Below are positions 43,125-51,152 of a DNA stretch of 64,000 nucleotides, in pieces. The position numbers were made by a program, and so were the translations under genes. The DNA comes from an uncultured Oscillospiraceae bacterium (GTDB lineage Bacteria; Bacillota; Clostridia; Oscillospirales; Oscillospiraceae), in contig CAJUOT010000001.1 of the NCBI GenBank assembly GCA_910588135.1, forward strand, positions 1 to 64,000, in the 5' to 3' direction. Each line of letters starts with the position of its first letter. Within the stretch, counting starts at the first letter, position 1. The notes below the pieces were generated by a model that saw nothing but the letters and a program-made list of their open reading frames with translations, ran no database searches and had not been told where the DNA came from.

Positions 43125-43634
43125 ATGGATCAAACAAAAGTGGGAAAGTTTATCGCGAAGTTGCGCCGGGAACAGGGGCTAACCCAGGAGGCCCTGGGAC
43201 AGAGGCTGGGGGTGACCAACAAAACCGTCTCCCGCTGGGAGAACGGCAATTATATGCCGGATATCGAGCTGCTCATCCCCCTGGGGGAGGCGTTGGGGGT
43301 CGGCGTCAACGAGCTGCTGGCCGGTGAGCGGCTGAGTGACGAGCAGTTCCGGAAGCAGGCGGATGAAAACCTGGTGGAGGCTGTGCGGGAGAGCAGCTTC
43401 TCCATAAAGGAACGGACGGAGTTTTTCCGAAAAAAGTGGCTTCGGGACAACATTTGGCTGATCGTTTTCAGTATATTGGCTGGGCTTGCCGTGTCCGTGA
43501 GGTTTTCTTTTGATCGCCTATGGGTGCTGATCTCGCCTGTCTGGCTCGCAATATTCTGCTGGCTGCGAAACCGTATGATGAGCTATATTGAGGGCAAGGT
43601 GTACGGCGATCCCAAGCCGCCGTCCGGCAGTTGA
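43125..43634 (+). CDS. XRE-family regulator with membrane tail
   Basis: A 169-residue protein. Residues 5-60 are an XRE helix-turn-helix (KVGKFIAKLRREQGLTQEAL, then NKTVSRWENGNYMPDIELL). A linker leads to a C-terminal hydrophobic stretch (~residues 118-150, with a short break) of one or two membrane helices. Such HTH-membrane proteins are common in Firmicutes and may sense the membrane or cell-wall state. ATG at 43125 follows AGGGAGG. Its stop overlaps the -35 box of the lysA promoter. No target gene is evident. Confidence 0.85.
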   Translation: MDQTKVGKFIAKLRREQGLTQEALGQRLGVTNKTVSRWENGNYMPDIELLIPLGEALGVGVNELLAGERLSDEQFRKQADENLVEAVRESSFSIKERTEFFRKKWLRDNIWLIVFSILAGLAVSVRFSFDRLWVLISPVWLAIFCWLRNRMMSYIEGKVYGDPKPPSGS

Positions 43635-43659
43635 CAAGCGGGCTGAAATCGGATATGAT
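43631..43659 (+). promoter_or_regulatory. Promoter for lysA
   Basis: TTGACA (43631-43636) overlapping the upstream stop codon and TATGAT (43654-43659), 17-bp spacer, 33 bp before the ATG. Confidence 0.8.
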
Positions 43660-43691
43660 AACGGGGCAAATCCAGCCAAGGAGATATACAG

Positions 43692-44948
43692 ATGAAAAAG
43701 CCCTTTCTCACTCTGGCCCAGGCCAAGGAGATTGCCAAGACCTATCCCACCCCGTTTCACATCTACGACGAGCGGGGCATCCGGGAAAACGCCCGGGCGC
43801 TGAAGACCGCCTTTGCCTGGAACCCGGGGTTTCAGGAGTATTTTGCCGTCAAGGCCACCCCAACCCCCGGTATCCTCAAGCTCCTTCGGGAGGAGGGCTG
43901 CGGCGTGGACTGCTCCTCCCTTACCGAGCTGATGATGGCGGAGAAGTGCGGGTTTTCCGGGGATGAGATCATGTTCTCCTCCAACGAGACCCCGGCGGAG
44001 GAATTCCAGCTGGCGGCCCGCCTGGGGGCCACCATCAATCTGGACGACCTGACCCACGTGGACTTCCTGTACGAGACTTTGGGCCGGGTGCCCGGGACGG
44101 TGTGCTGCCGCTTCAATCCCGGCGGTGTGTTTGCCCTGGGGGAGAGCAAGGAGGGGTTCCAGGTCATGGACAAGCCGGGGGAGGCCAAGTACGGCATGAC
44201 CCGGCCCCAGCTGGCCCAGGCGTTCAGCCGTCTGAAAGAACTGGGAGCAAAGCAGTTTGGCATCCACGCCTTCCTGGCCTCTAACACCATCTCCAACGAG
44301 TATTACCCTGCCCTGGCCCGGCTGCTGTTTGAAACCGCAGCCAGCGTGGCAGCAGAGACCGGCTGCCGCGTGGCGTTCATCAACCTGTCCGGCGGGGTGG
44401 GCGTACCCTACCGCCCGGAGCAGAGCGCCAACGATATCGCGGTGATTGGCGAAGGGGTGCGCAGGGCATATGAGGAAATCCTGGTCCCGGCGGGCATGGG
44501 CGATGTGGCTATTTATACTGAGCTGGGCCGGTTCATGCTGGCTCCCTTCGGCCATCTGGTCACCACCGCCGTCCATGAAAAACACATCTATAAGGAGTAT
44601 ATCGGGGTGGACGCCTGCGCCGCCAACCTGATGCGGCCCGCCATTTACGGGGCCTACCACCACATCACGGTGCTGGGCAAAGAGGACGCGCCTTGCGACC
44701 ATGTGTACGATGTGGTGGGCTCGCTGTGTGAGAACAGCGACAAGTTTGCCATTGACCGGGAGCTGCCGGAGATTGAGAGGGGCGATATTCTGGTCATCCA
44801 CGACACCGGGGCCCACGGATTTTCCATGGGTTATAACTACAACGGCAAGCTGCGCTCAGCGGAGCTGCTGCTGCGGGAGGACGGCTCGGTGGAGCTGATG
44901 CGGCGGGCGGAGACGCCGGATGACTACTTCGCGACCTTGATTTGGTGA
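43692..44948 (+). CDS. lysA: Diaminopimelate decarboxylase
   Basis: A 418-residue PLP enzyme of fold III converting meso-diaminopimelate to L-lysine. Lys54 in YFAVKATP forms the Schiff base; GCGVDCSSLTEL, FSSNETP, FRFNPGG-like CRFNPGGVF, GGVGVPY (PLP phosphate loop), ELGRFMLAP and the C-terminal GSLCENSDKFA (Cys contributed to the neighbouring active site) complete the pattern. GAGATATACAG lies upstream of the ATG, with AAGGAG eight bases away. It is monocistronic with its own promoter. It also supplies lysine to the cell while the DAP pool feeds peptidoglycan. Confidence 0.94.
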   Translation: MKKPFLTLAQAKEIAKTYPTPFHIYDERGIRENARALKTAFAWNPGFQEYFAVKATPTPGILKLLREEGCGVDCSSLTELMMAEKCGFSGDEIMFSSNETPAEEFQLAARLGATINLDDLTHVDFLYETLGRVPGTVCCRFNPGGVFALGESKEGFQVMDKPGEAKYGMTRPQLAQAFSRLKELGAKQFGIHAFLASNTISNEYYPALARLLFETAASVAAETGCRVAFINLSGGVGVPYRPEQSANDIAVIGEGVRRAYEEILVPAGMGDVAIYTELGRFMLAPFGHLVTTAVHEKHIYKEYIGVDACAANLMRPAIYGAYHHITVLGKEDAPCDHVYDVVGSLCENSDKFAIDRELPEIERGDILVIHDTGAHGFSMGYNYNGKLRSAELLLREDGSVELMRRAETPDDYFATLIW

Positions 44949-44955
44949 TAAAAAC

Positions 44956-44978
44956 GGCGGCGGGAAACGCCCGCCGCC
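44956..44978 (+). terminator. Hairpin after lysA
   Basis: A 9-bp GC stem (GGCGGCGGG / CCCGCCGCC) with AAACG loop, six bases before the tRNA; no T-run. It may terminate lysA weakly or act in tRNA processing. Confidence 0.5.
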
Positions 44979-44983
44979 CATAT

Positions 44984-45068
44984 GCGCCTGTGATGGAATT
45001 GGTAGACATGCGAGATTTAGGTTCTCGTGCGGCAACGCGTGTGGGTTCGAGTCCCTTCAGGCGCACCA
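44984..45068 (+). tRNA. tRNA-Leu(UAG)
   Basis: An 85-nt leucine tRNA with acceptor GCGCCTG/CAGGCGC, long variable arm, T-loop GGTTCGAGTCCC and encoded CCA. The loop TTTAGGT, closed by GCGAGA/TCTCGT, gives anticodon UAG. Element genes begin just downstream, so its 3' end is a candidate integration site. Confidence 0.95.
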
Positions 45069-45123
45069 AGTTCATGTGGTGAAAATGCTATTTTGCCCGC
45101 AAAGCCAGTGTTTTCAACACATT

Positions 45124-45157
45124 GACGGCCCTCGGAAGATGAAATCCGAGGGCCGTC
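45124..45157 (+). terminator. Hairpin downstream of tRNA-Leu(UAG)
   Basis: Perfect 13-bp arms (GACGGCCCTCGGA and complement) with an 8-nt loop, 55 bp after the tRNA. The T-run is absent; it may end tRNA transcription. Confidence 0.6.
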
Positions 45158-45389
45158 TAAAACTACTATTTTCGAGCGGGTTTCCCAAACCGACCCGACT
45201 CAAACCCACACACCCACCGCCGTCCTGCCCGTACCGTGGAAAAGGCATCCCGGCAGACAAAAAATAGTTCCGAACTTTTTAGCGCCGCTTCTCTTGGCCG
45301 CAAGGCCAAAAGAGGCGGCGCTTTTTTGTGCCTTTTCACACCACCCGCCAGCGCCGGTTCCCGGCACTGAGAATGAATTGGAGGAAACC
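45158..45389 (+). terminator. Element edge with terminator-like hairpin (45281-45328)
   Basis: Apart from the hairpin AGCGCCGC...GGCGGCGCT (45281-45322, interrupted stem, run of six T) no gene is seen in this stretch. The hairpin is followed by TTTTTTGTGCCTTTTCACACC, a sequence repeated almost exactly after the hairpin at 53290-53330. Both copies lie 45-70 bp before a gene start. Confidence 0.65.
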
Positions 45390-45719
45390 ATGAAGCACAA
45401 CTATGGAACAGTAGCAGATTTTTTACGAACCCACCCGGACGCAACCTTAGACATGATGACGCCGGGAGGCTTTGTACTTCTCACCCCCGAGCTGGGCGCC
45501 GGACTTTTGGCGGGCGGGACAGTGCCAGCCCATCCGGGCTGCCCCGGGCGTGAGCTTGAGCGCACGGTAGAAGCCGATGAGCTCCTGTGCCAGACATTCG
45601 CTGAACTCACCCAGGACAAAAAAGATCCATCCCGCTTCTACGCCCTGACGGAATGGCCGATGGAATGCTCTGCCGCTGAGGAGGAAACGCAGGGGCTGGG
45701 ACTGTGCCAGCAGATGTGA
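45390..45719 (+). CDS. Small element-encoded protein of unknown function
   Basis: A 109-residue protein opening MKHNYGTVADFLRTHPDATL and MMTPGGFVLLTPE. It resembles short accessory proteins found at the start of conjugative-element operons in Clostridia. No enzyme motif is visible. ATG at 45390 follows TTGGAGG; the open frame further upstream crosses the hairpin and is not used. It is the first gene of the element in this window and lies behind a terminator-like hairpin. Its end (TQGLGLCQQM) only loosely resembles the Met-containing tails of the following proteins. Confidence 0.7.
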   Translation: MKHNYGTVADFLRTHPDATLDMMTPGGFVLLTPELGAGLLAGGTVPAHPGCPGRELERTVEADELLCQTFAELTQDKKDPSRFYALTEWPMECSAAEEETQGLGLCQQM

Positions 45720-45754
45720 CTGCCGCAATACAAATTCAACCTTGGAGCCCCCAC

Positions 45755-45790
45755 AAGGCCGTAATTTTCAATGAAAATCACGGCCTTTTT
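45755..45790 (+). terminator. Terminator-like hairpin before the first ardA-like gene
   Basis: AAGGCCGT with ACGGCCTT and an inner ATTTTCA/TGAAAAT pairing, followed by TTTTTATTTTTTT. It is a textbook intrinsic terminator placed only 27 bp before the next start, inside the operon. Confidence 0.75.
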
Positions 45791-45816
45791 ATTTTTTTGG
45801 AAAGGATGTGTTCCGC

Positions 45817-46890
45817 ATGACTATGAAAGCAATTCTCAGCGATAAGGCCAGGCCCGAGCTGGGCCAGGCCACCGTCCCCTTCCCCATCCCGGACAGCGAG
45901 TACGACCACACTATTGAGCTGCTGGAGGATATGGGCATCGGCTCCCCCACCGCCCAGGACTGCCGGGTAGACGAGCTTGACAGCGAGTACCCCATCCTCA
46001 ACCGGCTGACGGCCCAGAGCGTCAATGTGGACGAGCTGGATTTCCTGGCTAAGCGGCTGGACAGTTTCTGCCAGGGTGAGAGCGAAAAGTTCCAGGCCAT
46101 GGCCAGCAAACTGTGCCTGTCGGACATCAAGGATTTCATCAACCTGACGTTTTGCTGCCAACGAGCCACCGTAATCACCGATTTCTCTGATTTGGAGCAG
46201 ATCGGCAAAGCCCACGTCCTAACCGTCAGCGGTGAGTCCATGCCGACGGAGGTGTTTGAAAGGATGGATTATCATGCGGTGGCCCTCGACCTGATCCAGC
46301 GCGGCGCTGGGACAGTCACCCCTTACGGCGTGGCATACGGCAACGGGATGGAGTTGGAACAACTCTATGACGGGTGTCATTTCCCCGCCCACCTCCACAA
46401 AATGCCCCAGCTGATGATCGAAGTCAAGTCCGGGTTGGAAGGTGAGACTACCGGGTATCTCTATCTGCCCTGCCCGGACAAGCAGCTCCAGCGGACGCTG
46501 GCGCGGGCCGGAAGCGGCCCGGAGGGCTATCGGATGGAAATCGCCATGGATGGCCTTCCCCCACAGGTGTCCGCCGTAGTCAGCCTCACCCGTGACGGAT
46601 TGGAGGATCTCAACGCGCTGTGTCGGGCCATCGAGCCTCTGGACACAGAGCAGAGAGAAAAGCTGGATGCGGTGGTGCTGTTGGCCCGACCCCAATATGC
46701 CAGCGAGGTGCGACAGCTGGCCGAGAACCTGGATCAATTTGATTTTGTACCCAGGCCGTCCAACCCAGATACGGACTGTGCGCTCACCGAGCTGGGCTAT
46801 GTGGTCTATCACGGCAGCTTGACGCTGGATGAGCTGATGATGGATGATCCCGCAGAGCAGTACCGGCAGGAGATGGGAGGGCTGGCATAA
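45817..46890 (+). CDS. ArdA-like antirestriction protein (tandem domains)
   Basis: A 357-residue acidic protein. Residues ~18-130 resemble the Clostridia ArdA family: FPIPDSEYDHTIELLEDMGI, a DELDSEYPILNRL strand, then VNVDELDFLAKRLDSF. A second similar unit occupies residues ~190-330 (LYLPCPDKQLQRTL, GLEDLNALCRAIEPLD). ArdA proteins mimic DNA and inhibit type I restriction enzymes, protecting incoming conjugative DNA; whether this variant does so is inference. ATG at 45817 is chosen over GTG 45808 because AAAGGA lies ten bases before it. The next gene begins at TAATG on its stop. It ends in QEMGGLA, one of the recurring tails. Confidence 0.7.
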   Translation: MTMKAILSDKARPELGQATVPFPIPDSEYDHTIELLEDMGIGSPTAQDCRVDELDSEYPILNRLTAQSVNVDELDFLAKRLDSFCQGESEKFQAMASKLCLSDIKDFINLTFCCQRATVITDFSDLEQIGKAHVLTVSGESMPTEVFERMDYHAVALDLIQRGAGTVTPYGVAYGNGMELEQLYDGCHFPAHLHKMPQLMIEVKSGLEGETTGYLYLPCPDKQLQRTLARAGSGPEGYRMEIAMDGLPPQVSAVVSLTRDGLEDLNALCRAIEPLDTEQREKLDAVVLLARPQYASEVRQLAENLDQFDFVPRPSNPDTDCALTELGYVVYHGSLTLDELMMDDPAEQYRQEMGGLA

Positions 46891-48002
46891 TGGTGCTCCA
46901 TGTAGCGAAAAGTTCGTTCAGCAATGAGGTAGAACACATCAGCTTTCCAGCGGAAGCGGAGAAGGTCAGGTACGCCGTGTTCGGCGTGGAGGAGTTCGGC
47001 GGCTGGGCTCCAGCGCATATCGTAGGCGGCGACGGCGCCGCGAAGATCCCCGCCAGCTACATCGAGCGTGACGCCCTGTTCAGCGAAGAAGGGGTTCAGA
47101 AGCTGAACCAACTGGCCAGGTTGGTAGATACCATGGATCTGGACGCTCAGAAGGTTTTCTCCGGGGCGCTGATGGTGGAACACGCCAAATGCCTGGATGA
47201 TGTGCTGCGCGTGGCGGGCAGCCTGGACAGCTATGAGCTGTTCCCCGGCATCAAAACAGACGAGGAGCTTGGCCACTTCCTGGTGGATACCGGCCCCATC
47301 ACCGGCAAGTTCGTTTTTGCCGAGGAGGTTCAGCCCTATCTGGACTATGCCAAGATTGGCGCGGAACAGCGTAAGCTGCTGGACGGCGCCCATACGGAGC
47401 AGGGGTTTGTGAAACGCCGGGAGAACGTCCAAACGCAGGCGACAGAAGCCCACCCCGCCTTCGCCCTCACCTTGGCCTCTCCCACCGGCGCCTGCCGTCT
47501 GAATCTGCCCGCCCCGGACGATGAGCTGGAGCGGGCCAAAAGGGCGCTGGGGCTGGATGACCTGGGCGGCGCGGCCATCCAGGACGTGGAGATCGGCTAC
47601 CCCTGGGCACACCTGCTGCCCACGGACTCCGCCACCCTGGAGGACGCCAACGTCCTGGCCGAGTGCGTCCGGGAGATGACAACGGAGGAGCTGAAGGTAT
47701 TTGGCGCGGTGCTGGAAGTAGAGGAGCCGCGCTCCTTCCATGAGGCTGGCACCATCGCCATGGATCTCACTGACTATGAGCTGACAACCAGCAATGAGCG
47801 GGAATACGCCATCGCTGCCCTGGGGTATGCCGGGGCGGGGGATGAGGTTATAGAGATGCTGGACGGCTTCACCGATTTTGACGCCCTGGGCCGCTGTGAG
47901 ATGGAGGCGGACGGCGTCCGGGAAACCAGCTTCGGCTCCGTCCGCCGCCTCAGCGCCCCCTGGCCCCAGCAGGAGCCGGAAATGGGCCAGACGATGTGCT
48001 GA
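46890..48002 (+). CDS. ArdA-like antirestriction protein (second copy)
   Basis: A 370-residue acidic protein of the same family as its neighbour. Residues ~190-310 show the clearest unit: RLNLPAPDDELERAKRALGL, IGYPWAHLLPTDSATLEDAN, then ECVREMTTEELKVFGAVLE. The N-terminal half (ISFPAEAEKVRYAVFGVEEF, EEGVQKLNQLARLVDTMD) is a more divergent unit. It starts at TAATG on the upstream stop, so it is translationally coupled. The protein ends EPEMGQTMC, followed by a 68-bp gap. DNA mimicry is known for the family and assumed here. Confidence 0.7.
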   Translation: MVLHVAKSSFSNEVEHISFPAEAEKVRYAVFGVEEFGGWAPAHIVGGDGAAKIPASYIERDALFSEEGVQKLNQLARLVDTMDLDAQKVFSGALMVEHAKCLDDVLRVAGSLDSYELFPGIKTDEELGHFLVDTGPITGKFVFAEEVQPYLDYAKIGAEQRKLLDGAHTEQGFVKRRENVQTQATEAHPAFALTLASPTGACRLNLPAPDDELERAKRALGLDDLGGAAIQDVEIGYPWAHLLPTDSATLEDANVLAECVREMTTEELKVFGAVLEVEEPRSFHEAGTIAMDLTDYELTTSNEREYAIAALGYAGAGDEVIEMLDGFTDFDALGRCEMEADGVRETSFGSVRRLSAPWPQQEPEMGQTMC

Positions 48003-48070
48003 AAAGCGCTGGACTTTCGCACGGTTATGAGATATTCATTGTGTTCACACGATGAAAAGGAGGTAAAATC

Positions 48071-48880
48071 ATGCTCGTCAACATCTACAAGGATCAGCTG
48101 CAAAAAGGGTATCTGTTCGGGCGTCCGATGCTGTACAGCACACAGCCCATCCCGCGGGAGGATGTGCCTCAGTATTGGAGCTGCTACGACCTGCGGGGCA
48201 CCGTCCGCCAGCCGGACAAGCCTTACGCCCTGGTAGACCGGGCGGAGGAAAACTATGTGGGCTCCGTCCTGTCCCCGCTGCCGCTGAAAAAGGACGCCGC
48301 CCAAAGCAGGCTGGTCATGGACAAGCTTGTGCTGATGCCCGAATACATCCGGCTGACCGATTTCTGCGCTGACTATCAGATCCCCTACCCCCAGATCCCC
48401 ATGCGCCATATGCTGCGCCCCGCCGCCCCCGAGGAAGCGGGGCTTTTTTACGCCCTGCCGCCCGAGCAGGACGAGGAGCTGGGCACCATCGGGCACGTTC
48501 GGATTGACTTCGGACGCGACGGCGGTGAGTTCTGGCACTCCTGGTGGCCGCGGGGCCCGGAGGGTCTGAACACCCCGGAGTTCAAAGAGGAACTGGGCAA
48601 GGTTGTGGACGATTTGCGAAAGGGCGTCCTGAAAGACCTGTCCTCCATGCGGCGGTACTGCCAGGGCGAGGATGGGGCGATCAGCGGCGGCACTTGCTGC
48701 CAGAATTACGGCTTTGTGCTGGAAACGGAGCGGTACCGCTACTGCCTGCGCTGCAACCCGGTGCGTGGGGATTACCAGTGCTATTTGACCTGCTTTGATC
48801 TCCGGGCGCAGGAGCTGCACCAGGCGCAGGAGCCTGGGCCAGAAGCCGATCAGGGTATGACGCTGGGCGGTATGGGCTGA
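48071..48880 (+). CDS. LPD28-like accessory protein of conjugative element
   Basis: A 269-residue protein. Residues ~10-130 (YLFGRPMLYSTQPIPREDVP, YWSCYDLRGT, GSVLSPLPLK, RLTDFCADYQI, LRPAAPEEAGLFYAL) resemble the LPD28-type domain seen in large polyvalent proteins of phages and conjugative elements. Residues ~145-250 form a second domain with GFVLETERYRYCLRCNPVRGD and a final YLTCFDLRAQ, unassigned. Polyvalent proteins are thought to enter the recipient with DNA, which is literature context rather than something seen here. The ATG follows AAAAGGAGG. The protein ends GMTLGGMG after a Gln/Glu/Pro-rich stretch. Confidence 0.62.
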   Translation: MLVNIYKDQLQKGYLFGRPMLYSTQPIPREDVPQYWSCYDLRGTVRQPDKPYALVDRAEENYVGSVLSPLPLKKDAAQSRLVMDKLVLMPEYIRLTDFCADYQIPYPQIPMRHMLRPAAPEEAGLFYALPPEQDEELGTIGHVRIDFGRDGGEFWHSWWPRGPEGLNTPEFKEELGKVVDDLRKGVLKDLSSMRRYCQGEDGAISGGTCCQNYGFVLETERYRYCLRCNPVRGDYQCYLTCFDLRAQELHQAQEPGPEADQGMTLGGMG

Positions 48881-48913
48881 CCCCATACATTAAAAATGGA
48901 AAGGAATCTGAAA

Positions 48914-49723
48914 ATGAACGACAAGTTTTTCCCTGAATTGGCCCGCCGCCTGAAGCGGGAGGGCATCGCCACCGGGCCGGTGGAGAAGGGCTGCCTCCCC
49001 GTGCTGGCGGACGGGCGGGCGGCGGTGCTGGTCATGCCGAGGGGCGGTGTTGTCTTCAACGCCGACGTGGAGCGCGGCCCGGAAGCGGACAACGTCTACA
49101 ACCTCACCTTCGGGCTGAGCCGCGAGGTCTATGAATACACCGAAGCCATGACATCCGCGCCGCCGCTGGTGGCGTCCGGGCTCCATGAGGACTTCCGGCT
49201 GCTGGCGGATTTTAACGGCGTGGTGCTGGCCGGACAGGAGCTGGAGGGCGACTGGGGCTATAAGTTCGCCACATGGCGGCGAAGCCCGGACCATACCGCC
49301 GTGGAAAGCGGCGATTATTTCGATGGCGGGCACTACTACCAGGCCGCTAAGCTGGACTTCGCCTGCCGGGCGGGGCTGGTGGATAAACACCGCCAGTTTA
49401 CGGACGAGCAGCTCACCGAGCTGTACCGCTGCGTCTGTGAAACGCTGGAGGGCGAATATCCCCTGACCAGGGAGCGGCGGGAAATTTTGGAGCGTGCGGC
49501 GGAGCAGATGGAGAGCAGCGAGGGGCCCCCGCAAAGCCGCTTTTCAGGCTTTGTGGGGAGAGGAGGGGCAAGGGAGCGAACGCAGTTTTCGCCGCAGGCG
49601 GAAACGGAGTTGAGCGGACTTTGCCCCGACGAGGACGAGCGCGTCAGCCAGTCCAACCAGCGGGAGCTGGAGGCGGCGGAACAGGAAGCGGGCACGGAAC
49701 CGGAAATGGGGTTGTCGCCGTGA
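48914..49723 (+). CDS. Conserved conjugative-element protein of unknown function
   Basis: A 269-residue cytosolic protein. Recognisable conserved strings of an unnamed element family are FFPELARRLKREGI, VYEYTEAMTSAPPLVASGL, DFRLLADFNGVVLAG, and LTELYRCVCETLEGEYPLT. No catalytic motif is apparent. ATG at 48914 has AAAGGA eight bases upstream; the ATG at 48896 is in frame but lacks a ribosome site. Residues ~200-269 are low-complexity, Glu/Gln/Ser-rich, and end EPEMGLSP. The following gene starts at GTG overlapping this stop (GTGA). Confidence 0.65.
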   Translation: MNDKFFPELARRLKREGIATGPVEKGCLPVLADGRAAVLVMPRGGVVFNADVERGPEADNVYNLTFGLSREVYEYTEAMTSAPPLVASGLHEDFRLLADFNGVVLAGQELEGDWGYKFATWRRSPDHTAVESGDYFDGGHYYQAAKLDFACRAGLVDKHRQFTDEQLTELYRCVCETLEGEYPLTRERREILERAAEQMESSEGPPQSRFSGFVGRGGARERTQFSPQAETELSGLCPDEDERVSQSNQRELEAAEQEAGTEPEMGLSP

Positions 49724-49950
49724 GAGTCCAATACAAAAAGAACCGTGTGGTGCAGTTTTACGAGTCCAATTGCCTGACCGCCATCCCCCGGGAGCCTCCC
49801 CCCGTCCTCACCGGCCCCTTGGAGCGGTGCGCGGGCTGCCCCTACCCCGGCCATGGCTTCGTCTGCTGGCGCATGGGCGCGGAAACGTGCCTGCGTACCG
49901 ATATGGCCCGGATCATGGAGCGTGATAAGTCTGTTGGTTCTGCCGGGTAG
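49720..49950 (+). CDS. Small cysteine-rich element protein
   Basis: A 76-residue protein read from GTG at 49720, which overlaps the upstream TGA by four bases. Five cysteines (SNC, CAGCP, VCW, ETC) in about 45 residues, including a CxxC pair and a further Cys-x14 spacing, suggest zinc binding. No named family was recognised. It is followed by a 59-bp gap and the possible leader ORF. Confidence 0.6.
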   Translation: MRVQYKKNRVVQFYESNCLTAIPREPPPVLTGPLERCAGCPYPGHGFVCWRMGAETCLRTDMARIMERDKSVGSAG

Positions 49951-50009
49951 CTTTCAGCGGGGCATTGTGGTACTGTTGCTGTCAATATCCGCGAAAGGGA
50001 GGTGAGCCC

Positions 50010-50147
50010 ATGGGCAGGAAGGGTCAAAAATATCAAGTGAATCTGTTCCGGTGCAAACGCCGCTGTGCCCTGTTCCATCCAATGGAGCGGGGCGTTTTTG
50101 TATCCAGCCGGAGGGAATCCGGCACTAAATTTAGGAGAAAGAAGTGA
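50010..50147 (+). CDS. Possible 45-codon leader peptide overlapping a terminator-like hairpin
   Basis: A short basic ORF, MGRKGQKYQVNLFRCKRRCA at its start and KFRRKK at its end, with an excellent ribosome site (AAAGGGAGGTGAG) five bases before ATG. Its codons run through the hairpin at 50056-50099 and stop seven bases before the DUF4314 gene. A ribosome translating it would disrupt the hairpin, the arrangement expected of leader-peptide attenuation. Alternatively it is a genuine small Arg/Lys-rich protein. Confidence 0.45.
   Translation: MGRKGQKYQVNLFRCKRRCALFHPMERGVFVSSRRESGTKFRRKK
50056..50099 (+). terminator. Terminator-like hairpin inside the leader ORF
   Basis: AACGCCGCT...AGCGGGGCGTT with inner GTTCCAT/ATGGAGC pairing followed by TTTTTG, 55 bp before the DUF4314 gene. 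Confidence 0.6.
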
Positions 50148-50153
50148 AAAACC

Positions 50154-51152
50154 ATGAGTATCCCCAAGGAATGGCTGGACTTTCTGCGGGAGCAGTACCC
50201 CGAGGGCAGCCGGATCAAGCTCCGGGAGATGGGCTCGGATGATCCCTGCCCCATCAAGCCTGGATCCATGGGCACGCTCCAGGCCATTGACGACCTGGGG
50301 ACATTCCACGTGGCCTGGGATGATGGGCGGGGCCTCGGGCTGGTCATCGGGCAGGACTCCTTCTCGGTGTTCCCACCGCCCCTCCAGACCCTCAAGCTGT
50401 ATATGCCCATGACGGTCACCTACTATGACGAGGAGGGCGACCTGGAGCAGGACTACACGATGGATCCCCGGGAAGCGGCGGAGTACGCCCCCCAGATCAT
50501 CGCCGCCCTGCAAGGCGAACGGCGCTGGCTGGAGAACGAGGGCCCGGAGGAGGCGGAGCGCGGCCTGATGGCTTACTTTGACGGGCCGGACAGCGTGGAT
50601 CAGAAGGTGCAGTCCTGTTGGTTCACCGCCGAGGTGCGGGAGGGCCAGCTCTGGGGCGTGGCAGAATGCAGGGTCCGGGGCGAGCTGTCCCCGCTGGAGC
50701 TGCATCGTCTTATTAACGAGGCTGGCGGACAGGCCAGCGACGGCGTAGGTGAAAGCTTCGAGCAGCGTGAGATCAGTGTGGGCGGCGGCATGGAGATCTA
50801 CGCCCACCTCTGGCAGAGCAAGGGCTGGAGCATCATGCCGGAGCAGGACCGCTTTGACCCCCATTTTTCCGAGCGGCTGCCGGATATGTGCTTCACCGTT
50901 CTGCCGGAGGACGGCGCGCTGGCCTATATCATCAAGGGCGATGGACTGCGGCGGTCTGAGGACAGCAAAGAACAGCCGGAAATCAACCGCCATCTGGCGG
51001 ACTACTACAATCAGGAGCGCGGCATCAGTGAGGCACAGGTGCGGGCCATGGAGGGCGGCTGTCAGCATGGCTGGGACTCCCCCGCCGCCGACCCAAGAGC
51101 CTATCAGCAAACCCAGGCCCAGTCCCAGATCGGAGGGATGACCCTTGCGTAA
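50154..51152 (+). CDS. DUF4314-domain element protein
   Basis: A 332-residue protein. Residues ~18-75 match DUF4314, a small SH3-like beta-barrel found in conjugative elements: RIKLREMGSDDPCPIKPGS, GTLQAIDDLGTFHVAWDDG, and LVIGQDSFSV. The rest contains an unassigned domain (AGGQASDGVGESFEQREISV, GGGMEIYAHLWQSKGWSI) common in the same elements. Its function is unknown; SH3-like barrels often bind nucleic acid or peptide. It lies behind the hairpin at 50056-50099. The ending QAQSQIGGMTLA is one of the recurring tails; its codons overlap the ribosome site of the next gene. Confidence 0.75.
   Translation: MSIPKEWLDFLREQYPEGSRIKLREMGSDDPCPIKPGSMGTLQAIDDLGTFHVAWDDGRGLGLVIGQDSFSVFPPPLQTLKLYMPMTVTYYDEEGDLEQDYTMDPREAAEYAPQIIAALQGERRWLENEGPEEAERGLMAYFDGPDSVDQKVQSCWFTAEVREGQLWGVAECRVRGELSPLELHRLINEAGGQASDGVGESFEQREISVGGGMEIYAHLWQSKGWSIMPEQDRFDPHFSERLPDMCFTVLPEDGALAYIIKGDGLRRSEDSKEQPEINRHLADYYNQERGISEAQVRAMEGGCQHGWDSPAADPRAYQQTQAQSQIGGMTLA

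Noticed and set aside
46196..46225. Adapter-like stretch (IGKAHV in the plus frame) in the first ardA-like gene
   Set aside because: Similarity to the reverse-complement adapter is partial with several mismatches within 20 bases, and the reading frame continues on both sides, so it is genuine sequence.
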